Assembly (NCBI GenBank): GCA_043778625.1
Contig: JAYWFU010000128.1
Span: forward strand, 62,001-126,000
Direction of reading: 5' to 3'
DNA: 64,000 nucleotides
Origin: JACMRI01 sp043778625
Lineage (GTDB): Bacteria; Bacteroidota; Bacteroidia; UBA4408
A program made the position numbers and the translations under genes. Below the pieces are notes generated by a model. That model searched no databases. It was not told the DNA's origin and was given only the letters and a program-made list of their open reading frames with translations. Shown here piece by piece: positions 1 to 9,152 of this stretch. Each line of letters begins with the position of its first letter. Position 1 is the first letter of the stretch.

Positions 1-1822
1 CTGACACTACTAATGTTTTACCACTTAACTTATCCGTTTTAGTGGCTAATACGTTTTCGTTTAACGTAAATTGTAACCCCGCATTAACTAAACGTTGTAA
101 CAGTTGTTGGTTGTGCAAATTGTCAAAAAATGCACGTACACTTACCGCTATTTTAGCACCTACTTCGCTTACTTGCGTAAGCTCTTCAAGCGAGGCTTGT
201 TGTAACTTATCTAATGTATGAAAATAATGTGCTAGTTTCTTGGCCGTGTTTTCGCCCACGTGCCTAATACCAATAGCGTATAGCACCCGTTCAAACGGTA
301 CTTGCTTACTTGCTTTAATTCCTGCTAATAAATTATCAACTGTTTTTTGTCCAAAGCGCTCAATGGCAAGCAGCTGCTCAGGTTTCAAATCGTAAATGTC
401 AGCATAATTATGTAGTAGTTTTTGTTCAAATAATGTTTCGATAGATTCTTCGCCAAGTCCGTCAATGTTCATCATTCTACGGCTTACAAAATGATTCATT
501 TTACCCTTAATTTGTGGGGCGCAATGGTCTTCGTTTAAGCAATAATGATTAGCCTCTCCCTCAGGGCGCACTAATACACTATTACACTCAGGGCAATTAT
601 GAATAAACGGTATGGGCTGTGCATTAGCGTTACGGCGCAATAAGTCCACCCCCATAATTTTTGGAATAATTTCGCCTCCTTTTTCTACATACACATAATC
701 GTTAATATGTAGGTCGAGTTCCGTCATAAAATCGTCGTTGTGTAATGTAGCACGTCGCACTGTTGAACCGCTTATTAATGCTGGAGCTAGGTTAGCCACA
801 GGTGTTACATTGCCCGTGCGCCCTACTTGATACGTTACGCTTAATAATTGTGTGGATACCTGTTGTGGTTTAAATTTGTAAGACGTAGCCCAACGTGGGT
901 TTTTGGACGTAAAACCTAGTGCTTTTTGTTGCGCAATACTATTTACTTTTATTACAATACCATCAATATCAAACGGTAAGTTGTTACGCTCCGTGTCCCA
1001 ATGGTGTATAAATTCAAGTACTTGGTGTATAGTAGCACATTTTTTATAATAGTTACCTACCTTAAACCCCCAGCTGTTGGCGGCTTGCAGGCTTTGTTCG
1101 TGTGTGGTATAACTATTTTGGTTAGTGTACACAAAGTACAAGAAGCAATCTAACTTGCGCTTTGCCACCAGTGATGCATCTTGCATTTTGAGCGAACCAC
1201 TTGCCGCATTGCGAGGATTCGCCATTAGGACCTCACCTTCTACTTCTCGCGCTGCATTTAACTGTTTAAACACTTGATGCGGCATAAATATTTCGCCCCG
1301 TATTTCAAACTCATTGGGGTAGTTGCCTTGGGTAAGTTGTAGCGGAATGGTTTTAATAGTTTTTACGTTGTTGGTTACATCGTCGCCCTGCGTGCCATCG
1401 CCACGTGTTACAGCTTGGTATAGCTCGCCATTGCGGTATTTAATGCCTATGGCCACCCCATCGTATTTAAGTTCGCACACGTATTCGTAATCGGCGGTGA
1501 GCAATCCTTTTTTTACACGTTCGTCAAAGGCTAGTAAATCTTCTTCAGAATAAGTATTGCTTAACGATAGCATAGGATGCTGGTGCACAACAGTATTAAA
1601 AGCCTTGGTAATACTGCCTCCTACACGTTGCGTGGGCGACGATGGTAGCTTGTACTGCGGATATTGTTCCTCTAGCGTAATAAGTTCGTGGAGCAAAGCG
1701 TCAAATTCATAATCAGTTATTGTTGAGGCGGATAATTGATAGTAAGTATGATTATGCTGGTGTAATAGCGTTGATAATGCTTGTATGCGAGCTTGTGCTA
1801 TGGGGTTGAATGTGGTATTCAT
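1..1822 (-). CDS. ligA: NAD-dependent DNA ligase LigA (C-terminus beyond the window)
   Basis: Seals nicks in double-stranded DNA using NAD+; essential in replication and repair in the cytoplasm. The reading frame stays open from the ATG at 1822 to the window edge (about 607 codons; the family is usually about 670). The adenylation motif K-Y-D-G is at residues 119-122, giving Lys119 as the nucleotide-linked residue. A four-cysteine zinc finger (CPEC...C...C) and helix-hairpin-helix repeats follow, and the sequence ends as the BRCT domain begins (LSGKTLVVS). Only the BRCT domain is missing, because of the window edge. The gene is divergent from the small plus-strand cluster that starts at 1936. 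Identification is firm. Confidence 0.96.
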   Translation of the reverse strand, partial: MNTTFNPIAQARIQALSTLLHQHNHTYYQLSASTITDYEFDALLHELITLEEQYPQYKLPSSPTQRVGGSITKAFNTVVHQHPMLSLSNTYSEEDLLAFDERVKKGLLTADYEYVCELKYDGVAIGIKYRNGELYQAVTRGDGTQGDDVTNNVKTIKTIPLQLTQGNYPNEFEIRGEIFMPHQVFKQLNAAREVEGEVLMANPRNAASGSLKMQDASLVAKRKLDCFLYFVYTNQNSYTTHEQSLQAANSWGFKVGNYYKKCATIHQVLEFIHHWDTERNNLPFDIDGIVIKVNSIAQQKALGFTSKNPRWATSYKFKPQQVSTQLLSVTYQVGRTGNVTPVANLAPALISGSTVRRATLHNDDFMTELDLHINDYVYVEKGGEIIPKIMGVDLLRRNANAQPIPFIHNCPECNSVLVRPEGEANHYCLNEDHCAPQIKGKMNHFVSRRMMNIDGLGEESIETLFEQKLLHNYADIYDLKPEQLLAIERFGQKTVDNLLAGIKASKQVPFERVLYAIGIRHVGENTAKKLAHYFHTLDKLQQASLEELTQVSEVGAKIAVSVRAFFDNLHNQQLLQRLVNAGLQFTLNENVLATKTDKLSGKTLVVS

Positions 1823-1935
1823 TTTTGAATAATTATAATATTGTACAAAAATAACAAACCCTACCATACTATGCGGCTAAGTCAAAATAATTGTAGTTGA
1901 TTTTTAATTACTTTTGAATTAAAATCTATATCGAA

Positions 1936-2424
1936 ATGAATAATATATTCAACAACACTTACCTAAATACACTGTGGTTTTTAGTAATTAATAGTGTTAA
2001 TGTTTATGTAATAGATCCTTATTTTCCTTATCTGTCAACTATTTTGGCAATAGTTTTAAATGTAGGATTAATGTATTTAATAGCTAAGCAAACATCAAAA
2101 ACTAGTACAACAAAAAAAGAAATTTTTAACGAGCTGGTGCTAATTGGTTGCGCTGGTGCAGCACTATTTGCAGTAATGAGATATGTTGTATTAGAAATTA
2201 ATCCTGCTGAAATTGAAAGAGTATTGGCGTTACTAAAAAGCGAAATGACTAAAAAAGAAGTTGATCCCGAAGTTATTGCAAGTACTTTAGCTCAATCAAA
2301 AAAAATAATGCCCCCTTTTATAGGTGCAATAACAATCTTAATAAGCTATGGTATTAGTGCACCAATTAACGCATTTATATCTAGCAAACTATTTTCAGCA
2401 AAAAAAAGCAATGCGCAATCGTGA
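1936..2424 (+). CDS. DUF4199-like integral membrane protein
   Basis: A 162-residue protein with four hydrophobic stretches (about residues 10-28, 32-52, 65-88 and 127-147) and a charged helical segment at about 92-122 between the last two. Size, segment order and the Glu/Lys-rich loop resemble the Bacteroidetes DUF4199 family, whose function is unknown; this match is by pattern only. It is the first gene of a tight three-gene plus-strand cluster. A Bacteroidetes-like -7 element (TACTTTTG, 1909-1916) precedes it, but no TTTG lies at the right spacing, so the promoter is unproven. Confidence 0.6.
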   Translation: MNNIFNNTYLNTLWFLVINSVNVYVIDPYFPYLSTILAIVLNVGLMYLIAKQTSKTSTTKKEIFNELVLIGCAGAALFAVMRYVVLEINPAEIERVLALLKSEMTKKEVDPEVIASTLAQSKKIMPPFIGAITILISYGISAPINAFISSKLFSAKKSNAQS

Positions 2425-2794
2425 TGTATTTATGGACGAAATTGAGCGGTTGTCTACCGTAATAGCCAAGCTATTATTACAAAAAAGTAACCTACCAAAG
2501 CTTGCATTAGTTATAGAAATTAATACCGCCTACACTAATTTATTTGACCTTAATAGCAAAGAAATTTCGCTAACTAACCCTAAAATAATAGCGCTACTTA
2601 CACTTGAAGGAGACTCTAAATTAAACGAACATAAAATTAATACCTTAATCGAATTAATTGAACTTGACGTTGCCTCCAATGGGTTAACCCATGCCAAGCA
2701 AGAAGTGCTATTTGCCTTAGTTAAAAAAACTATTGCGATAGGCAAAACCTACTCCATTGAACTCAACAATAAATTAATGAAGTACCACCTATGA
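2411..2794 (+). CDS. hypothetical protein, conserved-looking, second gene of cluster
   Basis: A protein of about 127 residues if it starts at the ATG at 2411 (14-base overlap with the preceding gene). The open frame extends back to 2348, but that start lies deep inside the upstream gene, so I prefer 2411; another ATG is at 2432. The sequence is helical, Leu/Ile/Lys-rich and soluble-looking, with no signal peptide, membrane segment or motif I recognise. Its stop overlaps the next start as ATGA, which suggests translational coupling to the DCC-family gene. Function unknown. Confidence 0.6.
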   Translation: MRNRDVFMDEIERLSTVIAKLLLQKSNLPKLALVIEINTAYTNLFDLNSKEISLTNPKIIALLTLEGDSKLNEHKINTLIELIELDVASNGLTHAKQEVLFALVKKTIAIGKTYSIELNNKLMKYHL

Positions 2795-3135
2795 TTAACA
2801 ATTATATAATTTTGTACGATGGCAAGTGTAAATTTTGTACCGCAGCTGCTCAATTTGCATTAGCGCATAGTAGCTCAACAACACTTGAAATAATTGCCGT
2901 GCAAGAGTCTTCGGCACGTGTATTATTGCGCACACGAGCAATTCAATTCGTTGATTTAAACACCATCTATTTCGTTACTCCCACTGCTGTTTTGGTAAAA
3001 TCTAACGCAATATTTGCTATTTGTGCACAACTAAAAGCACCTTATAAATGGCTAAGAATGTTGGTAATATTACCCACTTGGCTTACTGACAGGGTATATG
3101 ATTTTATTGCTAGAAATAGATATCGATTAAATTAA
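2791..3135 (+). CDS. DCC-family thiol-disulfide oxidoreductase (DUF393)
   Basis: A 114-residue protein of the DCC family (DUF393), thioredoxin-like small proteins thought to exchange thiols and disulfides. The family signature is at the N-terminus: YDGKCKFC, with Asp10, Cys13 and Cys16. The C-terminal DRVYDFIARNRYRL is also characteristic. Substrate and partner are unknown. The start overlaps the preceding stop by 4 bases (ATGA), so the three genes at 1936-3135 probably form one transcript. It converges with the asparagine synthase gene; no clear terminator hairpin is visible in the 89-base gap. Confidence 0.88.
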   Translation: MINNYIILYDGKCKFCTAAAQFALAHSSSTTLEIIAVQESSARVLLRTRAIQFVDLNTIYFVTPTAVLVKSNAIFAICAQLKAPYKWLRMLVILPTWLTDRVYDFIARNRYRLN

Positions 3136-3224
3136 GTCAGTATTAAATATTTATTTATATACGAAGGTATTAAATGCTGAGGATACTTAAACATTTAAAA
3201 AACTTAGATGCGACTTATAATTTT

Positions 3225-5087
3225 TCAAATATTTTTATTGTACCAGTACTGAAACACCAACAGCGCCCATAACTTAGCAGGAGCATCGGCAGGAGCGTTT
3301 GATAATAGTTGTAGGCGGAGGTTTTCTATTTCGGAATAATTAAAAACATGTTGTGCTTCGATGTTTTTTTTGCTCAACAAATCATCAAACAATAATGAGT
3401 ACAAATCGTTGCGTAACCATTGTTGCAAGGGTACTTCAAAGCCACGCTTACTACGGTTTTTAACAGCATCGGGCAACAAATAATCAAAGGTATTTATCAG
3501 TATTTTTTTGCGTTGTGAGGCATCAATTTTATAGCTGCTTGGTAAGGCGCACACATAATTTACCACATTTACATCTAAAAACGGGTTGCGTACCTCTAAA
3601 CTATTTGCAGCGCTCATTCTATCTACTTTGGTAAGCATATCGCCCTCTAATACTAGGCTTAAATCGTTGTTGAGTACTGAGTTAAAATCGTAAGTAACAC
3701 TGTATAGCCCAGCGTTGTTGATAGGCGCAGCGTGTTTTAATAAACGGCACGTATAATTATTTTGCCCAAAACCTGCTAATTCCCAATAGCGTTCGGTAGG
3801 GCTTAGTTGTAGGCTTTGTGCGTATTTTTTTAGTTTGCGTGCTGTATCAACTACTTTGCTCGCACGCGATTCGGGCAAGTACTTTAGTAGCGGATAACTA
3901 TGTTTGAGTACTGTATTAAGCATCGAATTTTGCTGCGCACGTAACATGGCGGCATGTTTATTATAGCCGCCCAACAGTTCGTCGGCACCATCGCCACTAA
4001 GTGCTACTGTTACGTGCTTGGCGGTGTATTTACTAAGTATGTACACGTTTAATGCACTAGAGTCCGCAAAGGGTTCGTCCATATAATCGAGCATATTAAA
4101 CAGCTCGTTATACATATCATTATTAGTAAGTTGTATACTATGGTGGCGTGTATTGTGGTGCTTACTTACAGCTTCGGCAAAGCGAGTTTCGTCGTAATGT
4201 GAGTTATCTTTAAACCCTATCGAAAACGTATTTAATTGTGTAATATGTTGCGCCGCAATACCTGTAATAACTGACGAGTCTATACCTCCACTCAAAAAAC
4301 AACCTAGTTCAACATCGCCCACAAGCCTTGTTGTTACTGCATTTTGGAGCAAGGTTTTAAAATTACTTTTAGCAGCGTCATAACTTGGAGCTGAGGCACT
4401 AGTAGTTGGTAATGTATAATACGTATGTTGAGTAGTAGCTAATGTGTTAGTGTTAATACTTAAATAGGTAGCTGGCGCAAGGCGTGTAATATGGTTAAAA
4501 AATGAAATGGTGTGTGGTAAATAATTCAAATGAAAATAAGTGCTTAGTGCATCAGCATTCAAGCTATAATTGCAACCAGCATCACGTAAGGCTTTGGGTT
4601 CGGAGGCAAAGGCCACAACTCCCTCGTGCGTGTATACATACAATGGCTTAACGCCGTATCTATCGCGGGCTATGAGCATAGTGTGTGTGTGGCTATCGTA
4701 AAAAGCAAATGCAAAAAAACCATTTAAACTGTTTAAACACTCAGCCCCTTGCTGTATTAATAAATAATACAATACCTCTGTATCGCTTTGTGTGCTAAGG
4801 TTTATACCACTTGCTATAAGTGGTGTGCGTAATTGTTTGTAATTAAATATTTCGCCATTGAATATTAAGTAATAGCGTTGTTCGACATTAGTAAATGGTT
4901 GGTTGGCACCTGCTGTGGTATCAATAACAGCAAGACGTGCGTGCCCAAGCGTACAATTATTAACCTGTACAAACTGTTGATGGTTAGGTCCACGTAAGTG
5001 TAAAGCTTTTAACGCACGTTGTGCAGCGTCAGCACTTAGTATGGGTGCTATTGTGGTGGTACTAATTGCTCCAAATATTCCGCACAC
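3225..5087 (-). CDS. asnB: asparagine synthase (glutamine-hydrolysing)
   Basis: Makes asparagine, or amidates a related carboxylate, from aspartate, ATP and glutamine. Residues 1-210 form a class II glutamine amidotransferase domain starting MCGIFG, with Cys2 as the nucleophile after Met removal. The C-terminal half is the synthetase domain with the ATP pyrophosphatase loop SGGIDSS at 266-272. Its 620 residues are typical of the long AsnB form found in polysaccharide or antibiotic clusters as well as in amino-acid metabolism, so the true acceptor could differ. It begins 13 bases after the FAD oxidoreductase gene and is probably cotranscribed with it. Confidence 0.92.
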   Translation of the reverse strand: MCGIFGAISTTTIAPILSADAAQRALKALHLRGPNHQQFVQVNNCTLGHARLAVIDTTAGANQPFTNVEQRYYLIFNGEIFNYKQLRTPLIASGINLSTQSDTEVLYYLLIQQGAECLNSLNGFFAFAFYDSHTHTMLIARDRYGVKPLYVYTHEGVVAFASEPKALRDAGCNYSLNADALSTYFHLNYLPHTISFFNHITRLAPATYLSINTNTLATTQHTYYTLPTTSASAPSYDAAKSNFKTLLQNAVTTRLVGDVELGCFLSGGIDSSVITGIAAQHITQLNTFSIGFKDNSHYDETRFAEAVSKHHNTRHHSIQLTNNDMYNELFNMLDYMDEPFADSSALNVYILSKYTAKHVTVALSGDGADELLGGYNKHAAMLRAQQNSMLNTVLKHSYPLLKYLPESRASKVVDTARKLKKYAQSLQLSPTERYWELAGFGQNNYTCRLLKHAAPINNAGLYSVTYDFNSVLNNDLSLVLEGDMLTKVDRMSAANSLEVRNPFLDVNVVNYVCALPSSYKIDASQRKKILINTFDYLLPDAVKNRSKRGFEVPLQQWLRNDLYSLLFDDLLSKKNIEAQHVFNYSEIENLRLQLLSNAPADAPAKLWALLVFQYWYNKNI

Positions 5088-5100
5088 GTTAATTATGGTT

Positions 5101-6231
5101 TTATAAATTAATTAAATCAGCAGCTTCCTTAGCCGTTAAGCTACCTAGTGCAACGCCCATACCCCCCATGCGAACCGCACAATACACGCTGGGGCTTAGC
5201 TGTTGTACTATAGGGTTTTTAGTTTCGCCAAACGCCATAATACCACTCCAATTATAATCAATAGTATAGGGAGTATTGGGTAGTATTAGTGTGTTTAATA
5301 AATTAATTAAATAGGCCTGTATGTCGGGCGTGGTACCAAAATCGGTGGTGGTTTCGGTTTCAAAATTTACGTTGCGTCCTCCGCCTAATAACACTCTGCC
5401 GTCAATGTTTCTAAAATACACATAGCCATCGTTGTAATGAAAACAACCCTTCCAAGGCAAATTATCAATTACATTGGTTACCATTACTTGCCCTCTGCCA
5501 GGTGTTACGTCAAGTGCTGGTAGTAGTGTTTTAGCAAAAGCATTATTGGTAACAATTACTTTTTTGGCAGTTATTGTATAGCTCTCTTTACTTACTGCCA
5601 CGCAGTGTGTACCTTGTTCGTGTAGGTGTTGTACGTCCAACCCATTGTAGGTGGTTATGCCCAATGCTATTAATTTAGCTTGTAAAGCAAGGGTTAATTT
5701 GCCAGAATTTAATTGCCCCTCTAGTTTATTTTTAATACTTAATGTACTCCTCATTTTCCATGCGGCAGCATTATCTTCCACACTATACACATTGGCTACA
5801 CCAAAGGCGTGCTGTGCCATAGCGTTAAAGTGGGCAATGTTATCGCAACACAAATTATACGATGCTTGGTTGGTAAATAGTTCGTAGCCACCGTGTTCGT
5901 GGTAATCTATAACATCGTCAGCCACTATGGTACGTAGGCGTTGTAAGCCTTGATAACGCTTGGTTAGCAGTTCTTCAACGGCTTTATTAGAGCTTGTTTT
6001 GGCATCGCTAATTAGCTCGCTAATGCTACCAAAGCAAGCAAACCCCGCATTGCGTGTAGTTGCACCTTGCGGTATAAAACCTCGCTCGGCTATGGCTATG
6101 TGTAACGCCTTGTTTTTTTGCTTGAGTTCAATGGCGGTAAGCATACCTACAATACCTCCACCAATTATAAGTACGTCAATATTGTTAATTAAAAAGTTTT
6201 GCTCCCAATAGCTAAATGACGTTGCACTCAT
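5101..6231 (-). CDS. FAD-dependent oxidoreductase, DAO (glycine/D-amino-acid oxidase) family
   Basis: A 376-residue flavoprotein. The dinucleotide-binding motif GGGIVG is at residues 24-29 in a VLIIGGGIVG strand, followed by an ARNAGFACFG-like segment and a C-terminal GGMGVALG segment, as in the D-amino-acid oxidase fold. Such enzymes oxidise amines or amino acids and pass electrons to oxygen or quinone; the substrate cannot be read from the sequence. No signal peptide. It lies between an SCO-like gene and asnB on the same strand with 32- and 13-base gaps, suggesting an operon, though the pairing does not reveal a pathway. Confidence 0.85.
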   Translation of the reverse strand: MSATSFSYWEQNFLINNIDVLIIGGGIVGMLTAIELKQKNKALHIAIAERGFIPQGATTRNAGFACFGSISELISDAKTSSNKAVEELLTKRYQGLQRLRTIVADDVIDYHEHGGYELFTNQASYNLCCDNIAHFNAMAQHAFGVANVYSVEDNAAAWKMRSTLSIKNKLEGQLNSGKLTLALQAKLIALGITTYNGLDVQHLHEQGTHCVAVSKESYTITAKKVIVTNNAFAKTLLPALDVTPGRGQVMVTNVIDNLPWKGCFHYNDGYVYFRNIDGRVLLGGGRNVNFETETTTDFGTTPDIQAYLINLLNTLILPNTPYTIDYNWSGIMAFGETKNPIVQQLSPSVYCAVRMGGMGVALGSLTAKEAADLINL

Positions 6232-6263
6232 TACAAATTACTAAAAATAAATTTCATGACCAC

Positions 6264-6956
6264 TTATTTTTTAGCTAAAGCATACGATGCCGCCAATACT
6301 TTTACTTCGTCCATTAGTCTGTTATTTTCAGCAGGCTTGTCGCCGTTGTAATAGCCACGTATACAACCCTCTCTATCCACTAATATAGTTTTGGTGCTGT
6401 GTACAAAATTAGTATCTCGCATTAGTGTATCATTTTGCATCAACAAAAAATAGTTACGGGCTAAATCGTTAGCATTAGTACTTAACGGTTGTGCCAGTAT
6501 CCACCACGATTTGTCGTTATGCGCTCTGTTACTATATTCAGTAAGTGCTTGTGGCGTATCCTCAGTGCGGAGGCTAATACTTAGTTGTTTTACAATTTTT
6601 AGGTAATGTAGTTTTTCTTGCATACGTAGCATTTCCGATGCCTTGCGAATACAATCGGTCTTGCATTGCGTGTAAAAAAAATTAACTAAATAAATATTGC
6701 CTTGCATTTCTCGGCTGTCTAACAAGCCGTTTTCTTGGTTAGTAAGCTGAAACGGAGGAATGGTATAATACACCGTATCTCCTTTGTTATTAAGCGTTTT
6801 AGGGCCATAGTAAGGTAACGATTTGAATATACTCGCATCTCTATTAACGATAGGCGTGCGTATTACTACGTAGTAAAATACAAACGAAAACAGCGGCGGC
6901 ACAATAAACATTACGAATATGAATAATGATTTTTTGATGGTTGACAACTTGCTCAT
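6264..6956 (-). CDS. SCO1/SenC-family protein (copper/thiol protein for oxidase assembly)
   Basis: A 230-residue, membrane-anchored, thioredoxin-fold protein. Residues 10-32 are hydrophobic, consistent with an N-terminal anchor. The SCO metal-binding motif CxxxC is Cys98-Lys-Thr-Asp-Cys102, and the partner histidine is His186 in VHSTKTILVD, followed by the usual G-IRGYYNG. SCO proteins deliver copper to, or reduce, the CuA site of cytochrome c oxidase at the outer face of the membrane. The typical Pro residues around the cysteines are absent (CKTDC instead of CPDIC), so a redox rather than copper role is possible. No oxidase gene is nearby. Confidence 0.85.
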   Translation of the reverse strand: MSKLSTIKKSLFIFVMFIVPPLFSFVFYYVVIRTPIVNRDASIFKSLPYYGPKTLNNKGDTVYYTIPPFQLTNQENGLLDSREMQGNIYLVNFFYTQCKTDCIRKASEMLRMQEKLHYLKIVKQLSISLRTEDTPQALTEYSNRAHNDKSWWILAQPLSTNANDLARNYFLLMQNDTLMRDTNFVHSTKTILVDREGCIRGYYNGDKPAENNRLMDEVKVLAASYALAKK

Positions 6957-7035
6957 AATTATTATTGTTTAGTTAAAAAATTAATGGTGTTAATTACGGT
7001 TAACGTAATAACGTAGTAGCTAAGTGGAGCAATAT

Positions 7036-7079
7036 TAAAAAAGCTGAACAATTAGCTCTTACACTAACTGTTCAGCTTT
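7036..7079 (-). terminator. Rho-independent terminator overlapping the end of clpX
   Basis: An 11-bp perfect stem (arms 7040-7050 and 7069-7079) with an 18-base loop, followed on the minus strand by six T residues. The upstream arm is the coding sequence for the last ClpX residues (KAEQ), and the clpX stop codon lies in the loop. Confidence 0.85.
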
Positions 7080-8303
7080 AATACTTGTTTTGTTAAATTG
7101 GTCTTGTGCGTAAGCCAAGCTAACTTTATAATCTTTAGTGCCTTTTTGCGAGGGTAGGGTGTACATTAAATCAGTTAAAATATTTTCGCAAATACCACGC
7201 AAACCACGTGCACCTAATTTGTTTTCCATTGCTTTCTCCACTATAAAATCTAGTACTTCTTTATCAAACGAAAGCGCAATGCCATCAATGGCAAATAGTT
7301 TTACGTACTGTTTTATTATTGCATTTTTAGGCTCTAACAGTATTCGTTTTAATGCTACGGCATCTAGTTTATCTAAATTAGTAACACTAGGGAAACGCCC
7401 TACTAGCTCAGGTATTAAGCCAAACGATTTTAAGTCTTGTGGCGATACGTACTGTAAAAAATTTTCTTTGTCGTACGCATCAGCGCTTGCGCTTGCTGAA
7501 TAACCTACGCTTGCTGTATTTAATCGATTGGATATTTTACGTTCGATACCATCAAAAGCACCACCCGCTACAAACAATATATTTTTGGTGTTAATTTGTA
7601 TTAGTTTTTGCTCAGGGTGTTTGCGTCCGCCTTGTGGTGGCACGCCTACTACTGAGCCTTCCAATAGCTTTAATAAAGCTTGTTGCACACCTTCGCCCGA
7701 CACATCACGGGTAATAGACGGGTTGTCGCTCTTGCGGGCAATTTTATCAATTTCATCTATAAACACAATGCCACGTTCAGCAGCTTTTTCGTCAAAATCA
7801 GCTGCTTGCAACAAGCGTGATAGTATGCTCTCCACATCTTCGCCCACATAGCCTGCCTCAGTAAGCACAGTGGCATCAGCTATAGCAAAGGGTACGTTAA
7901 GCATACGTGCAATAGTTTTGGCTAACAAAGTTTTGCCTGTACCTGTTTCGCCTACTAAAATTATATTCGATTTTTCAATCTCTACATCGTCATCGTCGCC
8001 TACGGTTTTAGTTTGATTTAAACGTTTGTAATGGTTGTACACCGCCACGCTCAATAAGCGTTTGGCACGATCTTGCCCTATTACGTATTCGTCCAGTTTC
8101 TCCTTAATTTCGGTAGGTTTTACTAATTTAAGTGCATTAGCAGTAGCACCTTTCTTGGGTGGTTCCTCTTGCTTTACAATGTTATGGGCAGCTTCGGCGC
8201 ACGAGTCGCATATATGACCCGTGCTACCAGCTATCATTACCTTAACTTGTGAATTATCACGTCCACAAAAACTGCATTTAGTTTTTTTGTTGTCGGTGGC
8301 CAT
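7059..8303 (-). CDS. clpX: ATP-dependent Clp protease ATP-binding subunit ClpX
   Basis: AAA+ unfoldase that recognises, unfolds and threads substrates into ClpP. The 414 residues are family-typical. An N-terminal C4 zinc finger is at Cys10, Cys13, Cys32 and Cys35; Walker A GETGTGKT at 118-125; Walker B VFIDEID at 180-186; the GGRKHPEQ pore loop and the sensor-2 segment GARGLRGI follow. The ClpP-contacting IGF tripeptide of the enterobacterial protein reads VGY here. Its ATG overlaps the clpP stop by one base (TAATG), so the two are translationally coupled. Confidence 0.98.
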   Translation of the reverse strand: MATDNKKTKCSFCGRDNSQVKVMIAGSTGHICDSCAEAAHNIVKQEEPPKKGATANALKLVKPTEIKEKLDEYVIGQDRAKRLLSVAVYNHYKRLNQTKTVGDDDDVEIEKSNIILVGETGTGKTLLAKTIARMLNVPFAIADATVLTEAGYVGEDVESILSRLLQAADFDEKAAERGIVFIDEIDKIARKSDNPSITRDVSGEGVQQALLKLLEGSVVGVPPQGGRKHPEQKLIQINTKNILFVAGGAFDGIERKISNRLNTASVGYSASASADAYDKENFLQYVSPQDLKSFGLIPELVGRFPSVTNLDKLDAVALKRILLEPKNAIIKQYVKLFAIDGIALSFDKEVLDFIVEKAMENKLGARGLRGICENILTDLMYTLPSQKGTKDYKVSLAYAQDQFNKTSIKAEQLV

Positions 8304-8980
8304 TATTTTTTAACGCGTGTTAACACTTCGTCCACCATACCGTAAGCTTTTGCCTCTTCTGATGTCATCCAATAATCACGGTCGCTATCAGCCCACACTT
8401 TATCGTACGTTTGACCAGAGTGTAGTGCAATAATATCGTATAATTCTTTCTTTAATTTTTGAATTTCGCGGGCTGTAATTTCAATATCAGTAGCTTGCCC
8501 TTGTGCGCCACCTAGTGGTTGGTGTATCATTACTCGAGAGTGTTTAAGTGCTGTACGCTTGCCCGCTTGCCCTGCACACATTAACACTGCGCCCATACTT
8601 GCGGCCATACCTGTACATATTGTAGCTACATCAGCATTAATGTATTGCATGGTGTCGTATATGCCCAAACCTGCATATACACTGCCTCCTGGTGAGTTAA
8701 TGTATATTTGAATATCTTTTTTGGCATCAGTACTTTCTAAAAACAATAACTGCGCTTGCACAATGTTAGCTACGTAATCGTTAATGCCTGTACCCAAAAA
8801 AATAATTCTGTCCATCATCAAACGCGAAAACACGTCCATTGATGCTACGTTAAGCTGACGCTCCTCAATAATAGTGGGCGACATATAGTCGTTGTAAACC
8901 GATGCATAACTGTGTAACGATGCGCTACTGATGCCTTTGTGTTTGGTGGCGTACTTGTAAAATTCGTCGTGTGTGTTCAT
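8303..8980 (-). CDS. clpP: ATP-dependent Clp protease proteolytic subunit ClpP
   Basis: Serine protease subunit that forms the tetradecameric chamber of ClpXP. The catalytic triad is Ser128 (in GMAASMGA), His153 (in MIHQPLGG) and Asp198 (in ADSDRDYW, aligned by eye with the E. coli triad Asp). The oxyanion-hole motif SPGGS is at 96-100. The 225 residues include an N-terminal extension of about 30 residues before the core, as is common in Bacteroidetes. It is first in the clpP-clpX unit and divergent from tig, the classical gene neighbourhood. Confidence 0.98.
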   Translation of the reverse strand: MNTHDEFYKYATKHKGISSASLHSYASVYNDYMSPTIIEERQLNVASMDVFSRLMMDRIIFLGTGINDYVANIVQAQLLFLESTDAKKDIQIYINSPGGSVYAGLGIYDTMQYINADVATICTGMAASMGAVLMCAGQAGKRTALKHSRVMIHQPLGGAQGQATDIEITAREIQKLKKELYDIIALHSGQTYDKVWADSDRDYWMTSEEAKAYGMVDEVLTRVKK

Positions 8981-9031
8981 AGTGTGTTGTTTGGTTTTAT
9001 GTTAGTTATAATAGTTGGTTGAATTGTAGAT

Positions 9032-9039
9032 CAAAAGTA
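9032..9039 (-). promoter_or_regulatory. possible -7 element of the clpPX promoter
   Basis: On the minus strand this reads TACTTTTG, matching the Bacteroidetes TAnnTTTG -7 consensus, about 50 bases before the clpP start. No TTTG lies at the expected 19-base spacing upstream (the nearest TTG is about 23 away), so support is weak. Confidence 0.3.
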
Positions 9040-9080
9040 AAATAATAACGGGAACAATTACACAATTATTTACCTTGATT

Positions 9081-9111
9081 TTTGATGTAAATAGTATTAA
9101 TGTTATGTTTG
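9081..9111 (+). promoter_or_regulatory. Bacteroidetes-type promoter of tig
   Basis: TTTG at 9081-9084, a 19-base spacer, then TATGTTTG at 9104-9111. This is an exact match to the primary sigma-factor consensus of Bacteroidetes (TTTG, N19, TAnnTTTG). Transcription would start near 9118, giving a leader of about 35 bases before the ATG at 9153. Confidence 0.8.
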
Positions 9112-9152
9112 CACATCGTAAAACTAACCTAACCTAACTAGCCACACACATA

